Source of the DNA: Williamsoniiplasma lucivorax ATCC 49196 | GTDB lineage: Bacteria > Bacillota_I > Bacilli_A > Mycoplasmatales > Mycoplasmataceae | Length of the DNA stretch: 37,646 bases | Reading direction: 5' to 3' | Assembly (NCBI RefSeq): GCF_000518285.1 | Contig: NZ_JADH01000014.1 | Location: 1 to 37,646 of the forward strand | Shown here: in pieces, positions 1 through 8,466 of the stretch | Numbering within the stretch: the stretch's first letter is position 1 | Layout: every line of letters begins with the position of its first letter | Notes under the pieces: model-generated | Seen by the model: the letters and a program-made list of their open reading frames with translations, nothing else | The model's database searches: none | What the model was told of the DNA's origin: nothing | Translations under genes and position numbers: made by a program

Positions 1-288
1 GGATTATTATCTTCTAGTTCTGATGTAATTAATTTGTTTGCTTCATCAATTTTAGCTTTTAAAGCATTTAAGTTTGCAGTTTCAAGTTGTGTTATGGCTT
101 TGTTAAAAGCATTGATGGCTATTTCTAAAACACCTTGAGCAGCTTTTGCTTGACTTTCTTTGTCGACGGCATCAGCTATTTTAATAGCATCTCTTAAGTC
201 TTGCACAGCTTGAGGATTGTTATCTTCTAGTTCTGATGTAATTAATTTGTTTGCTTCACCAATTTTAGCTTTTAAAGCATTTAAGTTT
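1..288 (-). repeat. Direct repeat, 213-bp period, inside the lipoprotein gene
   Basis: Bases 1-75 and 214-288 are the same 75-bp stretch with two substitutions that I can count, giving a period of 213 bp (71 codons). The unit encodes the start of the helical module (NLNALKAKI followed by an acidic segment). The left copy is cut by the window edge, so more units may follow. Confidence 0.9.
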
Positions 289-626
289 TGAATTCTTGAA
301 TTTGGGTCAATACTATATGTTACATTCACACTTTCTGAGAAATCTGGTGATGTAACTTTAGCATCCATTACTTCAGCATTAGTATTAGGTGTAATGACTA
401 ACTTTTTAGCAATGACATCAGTAACTGATTGATCATTTTGTGCTTTAATAGCTGCCCTGATCAATTCTGGTGTCCGATCATTAATTAGTCCTAAGTCCGT
501 TTTTTTAATAATTGTATTTAGATGTGGTTTTTTGTCTGGTTCTTTATTTTTATTGCAAGCTACAACAGTTGCAGCAGTTGCTGCCACCATGCCGATACTT
601 CCTAATAAGGTTAATAATTTTTTCAT
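1..626 (-). CDS. Repeat-containing surface lipoprotein, C-terminus beyond the left edge
   Basis: Starts at an ATG at 624-626 and reads leftward off the window, so only the N-terminal 208 residues or so are seen. Residues 1-24 form a lipoprotein signal peptide: MKK start, hydrophobic core, lipobox VVAC with the lipidated Cys at 24. Residues about 40-105 resemble the lipoprotein-17-like domain common in Spiroplasma and Mesoplasma surface proteins (a D-L-G start, a beta-rich end with NVTYSI). After that comes a helical, FIVAR-like module beginning NLNALKAKI and rich in Ala, Lys and Glu. The module restarts 71 residues later with nearly identical DNA, so it is a tandem repeat. It is probably anchored on the outer face of the membrane as an adhesin or variable surface antigen. 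The binding target is unknown. Family type is well supported; function is inference. Confidence 0.85.
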   Translation of the reverse strand, partial: MKKLLTLLGSIGMVAATAATVVACNKNKEPDKKPHLNTIIKKTDLGLINDRTPELIRAAIKAQNDQSVTDVIAKKLVITPNTNAEVMDAKVTSPDFSESVNVTYSIDPNSRIQNLNALKAKIGEANKLITSELEDNNPQAVQDLRDAIKIADAVDKESQAKAAQGVLEIAINAFNKAITQLETANLNALKAKIDEANKLITSELEDNN

Positions 627-804
627 TTATTTTATAAATCCCTTCATAGGTAGATTATTTAACATATATAAAAAACTTGATGAGTTTTGCAGTGCTTAAA
701 TAACATCTTTAAGTTAAATTTTTAATTGATTAAACAATTTACCACACCCATATTCTCACAATCAAAAAGACTTTTTTTACAACGATGTCAACGTTGAAAA
801 ATTC

Positions 805-829
805 ATTTTCACTTTCCAAAAGTGAAAAT
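805..829 (+). promoter_or_regulatory. Perfect 25-bp palindrome, candidate MtlR operator
   Basis: Two 11-base arms (805-815 and 819-829) are exact inverted copies around a 3-base spacer. The centre lies about 69 bases before the start point predicted from the -10 box at 874-879. That is a normal distance for an activator site, and MtlR-type regulators of Firmicutes activate from upstream of the -35. Assigning it to MtlR is inference. No gene ends just upstream in the + direction, so a terminator role is unlikely. Confidence 0.45.
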
Positions 830-853
830 TATTTTTATTTTAAAAATTCTTAT

Positions 854-879
854 TTGGTAAAAAGTTTTAGTGCTATAAT
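854..879 (+). promoter_or_regulatory. Candidate promoter of the mtl operon
   Basis: TATAAT at 874-879 is preceded by TGC, an extended -10 element. A poor -35-like TTGGTA at 854-859 is only 14 bases away, which fits an activator-dependent promoter. Transcription from about 886 would leave a leader of about 235 bases before mtlA. Confidence 0.45.
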
Positions 880-928
880 GGTTGGTTTAATCTTCAACAG
901 AACCAAACTCAATGTTTTGCTGCTTGTA

Positions 929-949
929 AAAATTATTGGCAATAATTTT
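929..949 (+). promoter_or_regulatory. Hairpin in the mtl leader
   Basis: Perfect 9-base inverted repeat (929-937 and 941-949) with loop GGC, followed by a T-rich run. It lies inside the predicted leader of mtlA. It could be an attenuator-like stem or a second operator; the stem is almost all A-T, so it would be weak as a terminator. Confidence 0.35.
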
Positions 950-1121
950 ATTAATTTTTTAAATTGTTAGTTAGTTGGTAAAAATTAAATCATGACAAAT
1001 ATCATATTTAGCTTTAGAAATTTTTTTGTCTTTTGAAAAGTCAAAAAATAATTTTTTAAAAGGTGGTTTTGCTTTTATTTTGTTGGATTTTTGAAAAAAT
1101 GTGATTGGAAGGAGAAAAAAA

Positions 1122-2702
1122 ATGGAAGAAGTTATAAAAGAAATAAATTCGAAACATGAATCAAATCCCACTAAACTTTTCTTCAAAAACAATTTCAATA
1201 AAATAATTGTGATGCGAAGAGTGCAAAAGTTTGGTGGATGACTAAGTGCCATGATCATGCCCGTTATTGGAGTGATTATTGGTTGAGGATTATTAACAGC
1301 CTTTTTCATTCCAGATGGATGAACACCAGTTAAAGCAATTAGTGAACATGTGACTGGAAACTTAATTAACTATTTGATCCCAATTTTAATTGGGTACCAA
1401 GCTGGTAAATTAGTTCATGGAAATCGTGGTGGAATAATGGCGGCTTTTGTTGTTTTAGGAGTAATTGTTGGAAATCAATTTAACCCTGGTTTTGAAACAG
1501 GGGCTAGTCCAACACCACAATTTTTAGGAGCAATGATTGTTGGACCAATTGCTGCTGGAATTTTAAAAGGATTCGACAAATTAGTCGAAGGAAAAATTAA
1601 AGAAGGGTTTGAAATGTTGGTTAACAACTTTTCACTAGGAATTATTGGAGCTATTTTATGTATTGGAGCATTTTATGGAATGCCTTATGTGATCAATAGT
1701 ATCGGATGGGTTTTTGGAAAAATTGTTAAAGCAGCAATTGAAGCTAAAGTAATTTTCTTAGCAGCAATTGTTATTGAACCAGCTAAATTACTATTCTTAA
1801 ACAATGCCATTAACCATGGTGTCTTAACACCATTAGGAATTCAAATGGTAGCTGAACAAGGAAAAAGTATTTTGTTCTTACTAGAAGCAAATCCAGGACC
1901 TGGATTAGGAATGTTATTAGCAACAATTGTTTTTGATAAAAAATTAAGAGGACAAGCAGCTGGGGCTAGTGTCATCCACTTTTTTGGAGGTATTCATGAA
2001 GTATACTTCCCATTCGCATTAGTAAGACCAGTCTTAATTGTCTCACTATTAGCAGGTGGGTTAGCTGGGGATGCAATTTTCCAAGCATTTAATGCCGGAT
2101 TAATTGCTCCATCAAGTCCAGGATCAATCATTGCTGTCTTTACCATGACAAAATCCGAAGCATTGAATTATGCTGGGGTTGCTGTTGGGGTGTTTGGAGC
2201 AGCAGCGGTTAGCTTTGGAGTTGCTTCACTAATCTTCTTGATTGGCCACAAAAAATTCAAAAAACAAGGTCACAAAGAATTACAACAAGCAAACATCAAA
2301 GTTACTGAATTAAAAGGTAAAGAATCAAAATATATCAAATTTGACAAACCAATAACTGATGGGAAAGTTGTTGATGATAAAATCAGCGCAATTCCTAAAA
2401 CAATCATTTTTGCTTGTGATGCCGGAATGGGTTCAAGTGCGATGGGTGCTTCAATTTTGAAAAAGAAAATTAAAGAAGCCGGACTAAATATCAAAGTAGT
2501 CAATTATGCGATTAAAGAGTTACCAAGTGATGCTGAATTTGTTGTCACCCAAAACACTTTAACAGAATTAGCAAAAAATAAAGCACCAAAAGCTGTGCAT
2601 AAAAGTATTGAAAACTTTTTAAATAAAGAATTTTATGACAAAATTATAGGGGAGATCAAAGAAAAGATAGAACCAAACGATGAAAAAGGAACGCCAAAAT
2701 AA
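1122..2702 (+). CDS. mtlA: PTS mannitol-specific EIICB transporter
   Basis: 526 residues. Imports mannitol through the membrane and phosphorylates it to mannitol-1-phosphate. The start is set by GGAAGGAG eight bases before the ATG at 1122; an ATG at 1350 sits inside the first membrane segment. Residues about 25-345 are the polytopic EIIC domain, with the family-typical stretches GGWLSAMIMPVIG, IEPAKLLFLNN and GGIHEVYFPF. A charged linker leads to an EIIB domain whose phosphorylated Cys is residue 432, in FACDAGMGSS. There is no EIIA domain; that is supplied by mtlF at the end of the operon. The last 23 bases overlap mtlR, so the two are probably translationally coupled. Identification is secure. 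Confidence 0.97.
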
Positions 2703-4530
2703 ACTTTTGTACATCTTTTTAAGTTATAAAACAATCAATAAATATATTTTAAAAAATCATTTGGAAATCAGCTTCAAAACTCTAGAAAGAGATATTAGCG
2801 AGTTAAATGATTTTTTAAAACCAATTAAGGCATATATTAACAAAATTGATGATACTTATGCATTAGTTAATCCCCAAACTAACTTAATTTTAGATTTTAC
2901 AAAATTACATGATGAATTTTTACTAATTAGTGAACGACTGATTTTTATCATGCTGGAAATTTATAAAAATGAAAAGGTTCTACAAACATATTTATTAGAA
3001 GATTTAGATATTGGCAAAAACATCTTACTTGATGATTTACAAATGTTAGATATTATTTTACGAAAATATCATTTAAAATTAGTGATTGACAAAAAGGGGG
3101 TTAGCATTAACGATTTTATTCTTGATGCTATTATTCCAATTGTTTCAGATATTGTTTTAGATCATCTTTTAGTCAAAAAGAATTTAGTCTTATTTCAAAA
3201 TAGTGATTTAAGTTTAATGTTTTCTGAATATATTTATAATAAACTAGTCCGCTATTTTAAAATTGATAATTTTAAAATCGTTCATCAATACTTGTTGGAT
3301 TTAATTATTGATAAAAAAAATTTAAGTGAGATGAATATCGTCTTTATTACCATTAAAATTACTTTTTATTTAAACCATTCTAAAAATAAACTTTTTGATA
3401 TTACAAATAAGATTAACTTTGAAAAAGGCTTAAAATGTCTTTATATGTCAAGTGATGATCGCCAACTTTTAAATACTTTATTTTTAGAAAAAGAAGCTGA
3501 AACACAAGTAACTAATTGTGTGGCAATTATTAAAGAAAATTTTGCTCAATTATTTAATCAAAATATTGTTTTTGATAATTATATTGAAGAACGCATTACT
3601 AAACATTTAATTGCTAATCTTTTTATTCAAAAAATTGATCCCTTACTCATTGAACATTATAAGGAAAATTTATTTAAATATAAAAATACTTATTATGAAA
3701 TTTTTAAAATAATCAATGATGCTATCGAATCCCAATTTTTAGAACAAGAACAAAATCTAGCTTTAGTTTATGAAATCTTTATGCATTTGATTATCTGATT
3801 AAACATTCAATTCGAAAATGCTAATTTAAAAATTTTAACAATTTGTATTGGGGGCATGGGCCAAAGTTATATGATTAAAAGTTATTTACAATCTTTATAT
3901 CCTCAAGCTGAAATTGAAACTTCATCACTATCTTCAATTAACAAGAAAATTTTTAGTGATTACAACTTGGTGATTTCCATGATTAATATTGAAGATTCAC
4001 TTCATAAAAATTTAATCCAAGTTTCCCTCACTGCCTTTTTGGGTGGTAAAACTGAAACTAATTTAATGATGAATTCAAAAATTTATGAGCATTTTATTGG
4101 AGCCAATAAAATCCATAAAGTTTTCTCAATTGATAATGTTTTAATCAACCAGCAAGTTAACAATAAAGAAGAAGGAATTATGATGTGTGGCAACCTATTA
4201 AAAGAACTTGGTTATGTGACTGACGATTACATTAAATCAATGCTTCAAAGAGAGAGACAACTAACAACTTATATTGGAAACTATATTGCCATTCCTCATG
4301 GATTAAATACACATGGAATTATTGAAAATGGAATTGTTTTACTCCATTTTAAAAGTCCTGTTTACTTTGACAAGGAACCTGTTTACTTTTTAGTTGGTTT
4401 AGCTGGTAAAGATAAAGAATACTTTGATGCCTTTTATAAAATATCCAATAAATTATTGGAAATCAATTTTATTGAAGAGTTATTAAAAGACCCTTCTAAA
4501 GAACGAATATTTAAGGAGTTTGAATTATAA
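2680..4530 (+). CDS. mtlR: Mannitol operon transcriptional activator MtlR (HTH-PRD-EIIB-EIIA)
   Basis: 616 residues, with one in-frame TGA (Trp) at 3796-3798. Order of parts: short N-terminal helix-turn-helix (about 18-48, KTLERDISELNDFL), a poorly conserved first PRD region, a second PRD (about 300-375) with the conserved His in ITKHLIANLF and another in EIFMHLI, an EIIB-like domain with Cys389 in CIGGMGQS, and an EIIA-mannitol-like domain with the phospho-His at about 540 in AIPHGL. In MtlR proteins of Bacillus and Geobacillus the PTS phosphorylates these sites to set activity; the same is inferred here. It overlaps mtlA by 23 bases, and its TAA shares an A with the mtlD ATG. The B. subtilis protein is longer, with a larger N-terminal DNA-binding region. 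Confidence 0.92.
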
Positions 4531-5654
4531 TGAAAGTACTACATTTTGGAGCTGGCAATATTGGTCGCGGTTTTATTGCCCCCATCTTATTAAAAGATCC
4601 TTGTCTTGAACATTTAAAATTTGTTGATCTGAATCAAAAGATTATTGACCAAATTAATCAACTTAAACAATTCAATGTCATTGAATTAGGAGCTATAAAA
4701 AATGTTGTGAATATAACTGGACAAATTAGTGGTGTTGTCAATACTAAATTAGCTGTCGCATTAGAAGATTATGCTGTTGAGTTTTGCACGACCTCAATTG
4801 GGGCGACAAATTTAAAACACATTGTGAATGATGTGATTAAAATCATTCAAAAAAATGAACAAAATAACAAAACATTAATTATCATGGCTTGTGAAAATGG
4901 TGAAAAAGTTTCATCAATGTTTAAAAAAGAAATTCAAAATGTTTATCATTTTAATGAAAAATTAATTCATTTTGTGGATGTGATGGTCGATAGGATTGTC
5001 CCTGATCAGACAGTGTCGGGAATTGATGTTGAAGTTGAAGCATATTATTCTTGAGTAGTTGATCAAAAACAATGACCAGCCAACATCCCCAAAATTACTA
5101 CACTAACTTATTCAAATGACATTGATGCTGAAATCAGCAAAAAAGTCTGGTTATTAAATGGGGGTCATGCGAGTTTGTGTTGAGCCAGTTATCAAAACAA
5201 TCAGTTTCACCCACCTTTTACGAATGCAAGTTTGCAAATTCCGGAATTGAAAACTTTTTTGCTCAATTATTTAAAAGAAGTGGGCTTAATTTTTGCCAAA
5301 CACTTTAATTATAATTTTGATGAAATAGAAAAGTTTATCAATCAAATTATCACACGTTTTGAAAACCCATATATTAATGATTATTTAGAAAGGGTTGGAA
5401 GAAATTTAATTGCCAAATTACAGTTAAACGAACGTATTTTAAAACCTTTATTTATTGGAAGAAATTTAGGTTTACCAACCCTGAATCTAAAAGCAACAAT
5501 TAATCATGCTTTAGATTATACTAATCCCAATGATGCAGATGGGGCAAAAATTGCCCAAATGCACATAGAACAAAAAAATAAAGTAACAATTTTACAAGAA
5601 ATTGTTGCCAACATAACAGAAGAACAAATCAAATTTATTTTAAATTTGCTTTAA
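4530..5654 (+). CDS. mtlD: Mannitol-1-phosphate 5-dehydrogenase
   Basis: 374 residues. Oxidises mannitol-1-phosphate to fructose-6-phosphate with NAD+, feeding glycolysis. The N-terminal Rossmann fingerprint GAGNIGRGF (residues 7-15) is followed by family segments such as ACENGEKV and VDRIVP, and a C-terminal half with the NGGHAS motif. Several Trp are TGA (from 5052 on), which would break the frame under the standard code; the length is then normal. The ATG overlaps the mtlR stop (TAATG). Confidence 0.96.
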
Positions 5655-5670
5655 CTGATAAGGAGAGAAA

Positions 5671-6096
5671 ATGTTTAAACCAAAAAATGTCTTTTTGCAT
5701 CAAAAATTTAATTCTAAAGAAGAAATCTTACAAGATATCGCTTTGAAATTCAAGAATGAAAATGTTAATCAATTTTATATTGATTCAATTTTAACAAGAG
5801 AAAAATTAGCTTCTTTTGCGATTGGTAATCAAATTGCTATTCCCCATGGAACTTATGATGGAATGAAGACTTTGAATGATAGTTTATTACTGTTTTATCA
5901 TTTAGAAAAGGAAATTAAGTGAGATGGTGAACCTGTAAGAATTATCATTGCTTTGGCAATTAAACCAGAATGTCAATTAAATGTTTTACAAAACATTGCG
6001 GTTAATTCTATGAATGAAGAATTTTTTGAAGATTTAATTAAAAATCCAACTATCGAAAAAGTCGAAACTTTAACAAGTAGTATAAAAGAAGATTAA
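5671..6096 (+). CDS. mtlF: PTS mannitol-specific EIIA component
   Basis: 141 residues, the usual size for EIIA-mannitol. Carries phosphate from HPr to the EIIB domain of MtlA. The phosphorylated His is residue 59, in AIPHGT. Preceded by AAGGAGAG at a good distance, 16 bases after mtlD. One Trp is TGA at 5920-5922. It is the last gene of the operon and is followed by a strong hairpin terminator at 6100-6134. The EIIA-like part of MtlR is related to this protein but serves regulation. Confidence 0.95.
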
Positions 6097-6099
6097 ACA

Positions 6100-6134
6100 A
6101 ATTAAGAGCAAGTGAATGTCACTTGCTCTTAATT
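6100..6134. terminator. Bidirectional terminator between mtlF and a convergent small gene
   Basis: Perfect 16-bp stem (6100-6115 and 6119-6134), loop ATG, T-run on the + side and A-run on the other. It ends mtlF and, read on the - strand, the 88-residue gene, whose stop codon (6129-6131) lies within the stem. Confidence 0.92.
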
Positions 6135-6395
6135 TTTTGCTTTGTTTATGCGAGCAATCTCAATCTCGTTTTTTAAAATTTCCACTTTAATTTTAGTTAA
6201 AGCATCACTCATTTCTGGGTTGCGGCGTTTTTTATCAATTAAAATCGAATAAACCACAAAACCAAATAATGGCAAAAGAAATCATCATCTTAAATGACCC
6301 CTAATTTTCTTTTCTAATTCGAGAACCAAATCATTTAGTTCTTTATTTTGTTGTTTTAATTCTTCTAATGTAAATATTTTTTTCGTTGTTTGCAT
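6129..6395 (-). CDS. Small hypothetical protein with one membrane segment
   Basis: 88 residues, not recognised. Residues 10-32 form a charged helix rich in Leu, Glu and Lys (probable coiled coil), 35-53 a single hydrophobic segment starting RWWFLLPLFG, and the rest a basic then helical tail. Both Trp are TGA. The ATG (6393-6395) follows the stop of the upstream gene after one base, with AAGGA 12 bases ahead, so it is probably translated from the same message. Its stop codon lies within the shared terminator. Confidence 0.7.
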
Positions 6396-6396
6396 T

Positions 6397-7125
6397 CTAA
6401 TTTAATCCTTTATTGTTTTTAGCTAGTGAAAAGAGTGTTGTTTTGATTAAAATACCAATTGCTTCATAAGTATTTTTAATTCTTTTGTTTTCCACCATAA
6501 AATCCATTTCTTTATGTGATATTTTACTACGATCAATTAATTTATATTCTTCTTCAATCATATTTGCTTTTTGTACAATATTATCACTATATTTAACTTT
6601 TGTACAAAATTTTTCTTCTTTCATCACTTGATGCAAATAATTCATGAAAATTTGACGAATGTTATCTAACTGGGGATTCATTTTATTGTATTTCATTTTA
6701 AATCCTTGTAAATATCTCGCACTATGAACATTAATTTGATATCTAAAAAAAGGCATAAAAATAGTATCAAATGTTGCCACTGCATCTTCGGCAAAAACTT
6801 TAGTAGTCAATTCTTTAAAATAGGCAAGATATTCATTATTTAAAATAACTAAAAAATAATATTTTTCTAATAATTCTCTTATGGTTTCAAGCAGTGACTG
6901 ATTTTTTAAAGTTCTAGCGACCTCTTGTCTTGCTTCTAAAAAAACAATTAATTGATTTAAATCGGCATTTTGCTTGGCAAATTCTTGAATTTCTAAAAGT
7001 ATTTTTTTATGATTTTGGTCAAGATCTTCTGTAAATACATTTGTAATTACTTTTTCATAATCTTCTTGAAAGTAATTAATGATATTTCTTTCAAAATTAA
7101 TAACATGACTAATTTTTCCGCTCAT
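6397..7125 (-). CDS. Hypothetical helical protein
   Basis: 242 residues, no family recognised. Sequence is mostly charged amphipathic helix with no signal peptide or membrane segment, so a cytosolic protein is likely. The start ATG (7123-7125) has AAAGGAAACC just before it. It is the first gene of a two-gene unit with the 88-residue membrane protein and is divergent from plsY, with which it shares a 60-base promoter region. No TGA codon is needed inside it. Confidence 0.75.
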   Translation of the reverse strand: MSGKISHVINFERNIINYFQEDYEKVITNVFTEDLDQNHKKILLEIQEFAKQNADLNQLIVFLEARQEVARTLKNQSLLETIRELLEKYYFLVILNNEYLAYFKELTTKVFAEDAVATFDTIFMPFFRYQINVHSARYLQGFKMKYNKMNPQLDNIRQIFMNYLHQVMKEEKFCTKVKYSDNIVQKANMIEEEYKLIDRSKISHKEMDFMVENKRIKNTYEAIGILIKTTLFSLAKNNKGLN

Positions 7126-7138
7126 GGTTTCCTTTTGT

Positions 7139-7157
7139 TATAATTTAATTATATAAT
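7139..7157. promoter_or_regulatory. Divergent promoter region of plsY and the 242-residue gene
   Basis: TATAAT occurs on the + strand at 7139-7144 and 7152-7157, and on the - strand at 7148-7153, all within 60 bases of the two starts. No clear -35 boxes are seen. The overlapping boxes suggest the two transcription units compete for polymerase. Confidence 0.4.
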
Positions 7158-7185
7158 CTTTCAAGAAAAATAGTTGAGGGAAAAA

Positions 7186-8013
7186 ATGTATTATTTAGGA
7201 ATTATTTTAGCTTCAATTTTTGGTTATTTAATTGGTTCAATTTCATTTTCCATAATTGTTGTTAAATTTGTCAAAGGAATTGACATTCGTAATGTTGGTT
7301 CTGGGAATGCTGGAGCCACTAACACAACTAGGGAATTAGGCAAATTTTGAGGATTAGTTGTTGCTTTATTAGATGGAAGTAAATCAATTGCAACAGCGCT
7401 AATTGCTGTGCTATTTTCAATGATTCCACATCCATTATTTAGTCAAACAAGTTATTTCATTCCCATCTTATTTGTTTTAATCGGACATTGTTATCCTATT
7501 TATTACAAGTTTAAAGGCGGAAAAGCCGTGAGTTCATTTTTAGGATTATTATTTGTTGCTAACTTGTTTTACTTCATTTTCTTTTTAATTGTGTGATTTA
7601 TTGTCGTTTACATTTGAAGAAAAGTGAGCTTGGCAAGTATTGTTGGTGCCTTCTTGACTTGTTTAATTGTGATTTGATTGCCATGAATGAACGCTTTAGA
7701 TAGCTTTCAAGGCGGTTGAAATGCCTGAGACCAATGACAAAATGTGTGATCAAGTCCTTGGTTGAGATTCAGTTGATTTAATTATTTACACCAATTAACT
7801 AATCCAGTTTCTGGTCATTACTTTGCTGAAAATTCTTTAGCAATTAATATCATCATTTTAATTGGGATGTTTATCACAGCATACCGTCACTTTCCCAACA
7901 TGATTCGTTTGAAAAATCACAAGGAACCCAAAACCTTTCCTAACATGACTAAAGAAGACAAACAGAAATATAAAATTTATATTCACGATCGTTCTAAAAA
8001 GCAAAAAAAATAA
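7186..8013 (+). CDS. plsY: Acyl-phosphate:glycerol-3-phosphate acyltransferase PlsY
   Basis: 275 residues. Integral membrane enzyme that transfers an acyl group from acyl-phosphate to glycerol-3-phosphate, the first step of phospholipid synthesis. Seen: [16 protein letters not shown] (residues about 42-57), the glycerol-3-phosphate-binding-type GGKAVS, and hydrophobic segments throughout. GAGGGA lies just before the ATG. The protein is longer than the roughly 200 residues usual for the family. The extra length is a loop before the last membrane segment (from about 7670 to 7830) with eight Trp in a short stretch, seven of them TGA, and a basic C-terminal tail. Confidence 0.93.
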
Positions 8014-8029
8014 TTCAGATTCCTGAATT
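8012..8029. terminator. Bidirectional terminator between plsY and yneF
   Basis: 7-bp stem (8012-8018, 8023-8029) with a 4-base loop, followed by a run of T on the + strand and preceded by A-runs that serve as the T-run on the other strand. It overlaps the stop codons of both convergent genes. Confidence 0.75.
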
Positions 8030-8282
8030 ATTTTTTTGCTCTTTTCATGGCATTCATTGTTTTTTTGATGTCGGCTTCACTAGGTTTACGACCCATACTC
8101 ATATACATTGCACGAATTTGTGCTTCTGTAATTGGTGGGTTATCTTTTAATTGTTTTTTCACAATTGCTCTTGTGATTAAAAAACCAGCAACTGCTCCTA
8201 ATAAAAGTGCCCCAATGATTACTCCAACTAGTGTTCCGGCTAATGCTCCGCCTTCTAAACTACTCATTAAAATTAAATTCAT
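8028..8282 (-). CDS. yneF: UPF0154 (YneF-type) small membrane protein
   Basis: 84 residues with one N-terminal membrane segment (about 18-40, rich in Gly, Ala and Leu), then the family signature PPITEAQIRAMYMSMGRKPSE and a basic end. UPF0154 proteins occur through Firmicutes and Mollicutes; their role is unknown. The ATG is one base after the stop of the gene before, and GGAG for it lies inside that gene, so translation is coupled. Last gene of the ynzC-tkt unit, as in Bacillus. A start six codons on is possible. Confidence 0.88.
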   Translation of the reverse strand: MNLILMSSLEGGALAGTLVGVIIGALLLGAVAGFLITRAIVKKQLKDNPPITEAQIRAMYMSMGRKPSEADIKKTMNAMKRAKK

Positions 8283-8283
8283 G

Positions 8284-8466
8284 TTATTTCTCCTCTTTTT
8301 CTTCTCTTTGTGCTTTTTCTCATTTGTCTTTCTCTAGTTTGTTGTTCATGATTTTATTTGCTTTGTTTAAAAATTTAAAAATAAATACAATCGCAACAAT
8401 CATTAATGTTAATAAAACAATACCACCAATGACACTCAGTGCAATCACTCCACCAATACTCATCAT
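8284..8466 (-). CDS. Small single-pass membrane protein
   Basis: 60 residues: an N-terminal hydrophobic segment (about 4-31) followed by a strongly charged Lys/Glu tail; one Trp is TGA. The first ATG overlaps the tkt stop (TAATG), and a second ATG follows at once, so the start may be one codon later. It lies exactly between tkt and yneF, where Bacillus has sirA (yneE), but shows no likeness to SirA in length or sequence. Function unknown. Confidence 0.72.

Larger units (their letters stand above)
627..1121. other. Intergenic region between the lipoprotein gene and mtlA
   Basis: About 495 bases with no convincing gene. A 61-codon frame at 785-970 (+) has no ribosome binding site and runs across the palindrome and promoter; I consider it chance. 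The region holds the divergent starts of the lipoprotein gene and the mannitol operon, a 25-bp palindrome at 805-829, an extended -10 box at 871-879, a hairpin at 929-949, and a strong Shine-Dalgarno (GGAAGGAG, 1107-1114) before mtlA. Confidence 0.7.

Noticed and set aside
1-288. Regular repeat as a possible CRISPR array
   Set aside because: The repeat keeps a coding frame, is 75 bp long with a 138-base gap and lies in a lipoprotein gene.
785-970. 61-codon open frame upstream of mtlA
   Set aside because: No ribosome binding site, no likeness to any family, and it covers the palindrome and the promoter.
971-1309. 112-codon frame on the - strand over the start of mtlA
   Set aside because: Shadow of mtlA, whose start at 1122 has a strong ribosome binding site and family sequence.
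3796-5054. Apparent stops splitting mtlR and mtlD
   Set aside because: These are TGA codons at positions where the families have Trp or keep perfect homology; the code is UGA = Trp. The same holds for tkt, yqeH, hisS, aspS, relA and secDF.
8284-8466. Small gene between tkt and yneF as SirA
   Set aside because: Position fits, but it is 60 residues with a membrane segment; SirA is a soluble protein of about 150 residues.
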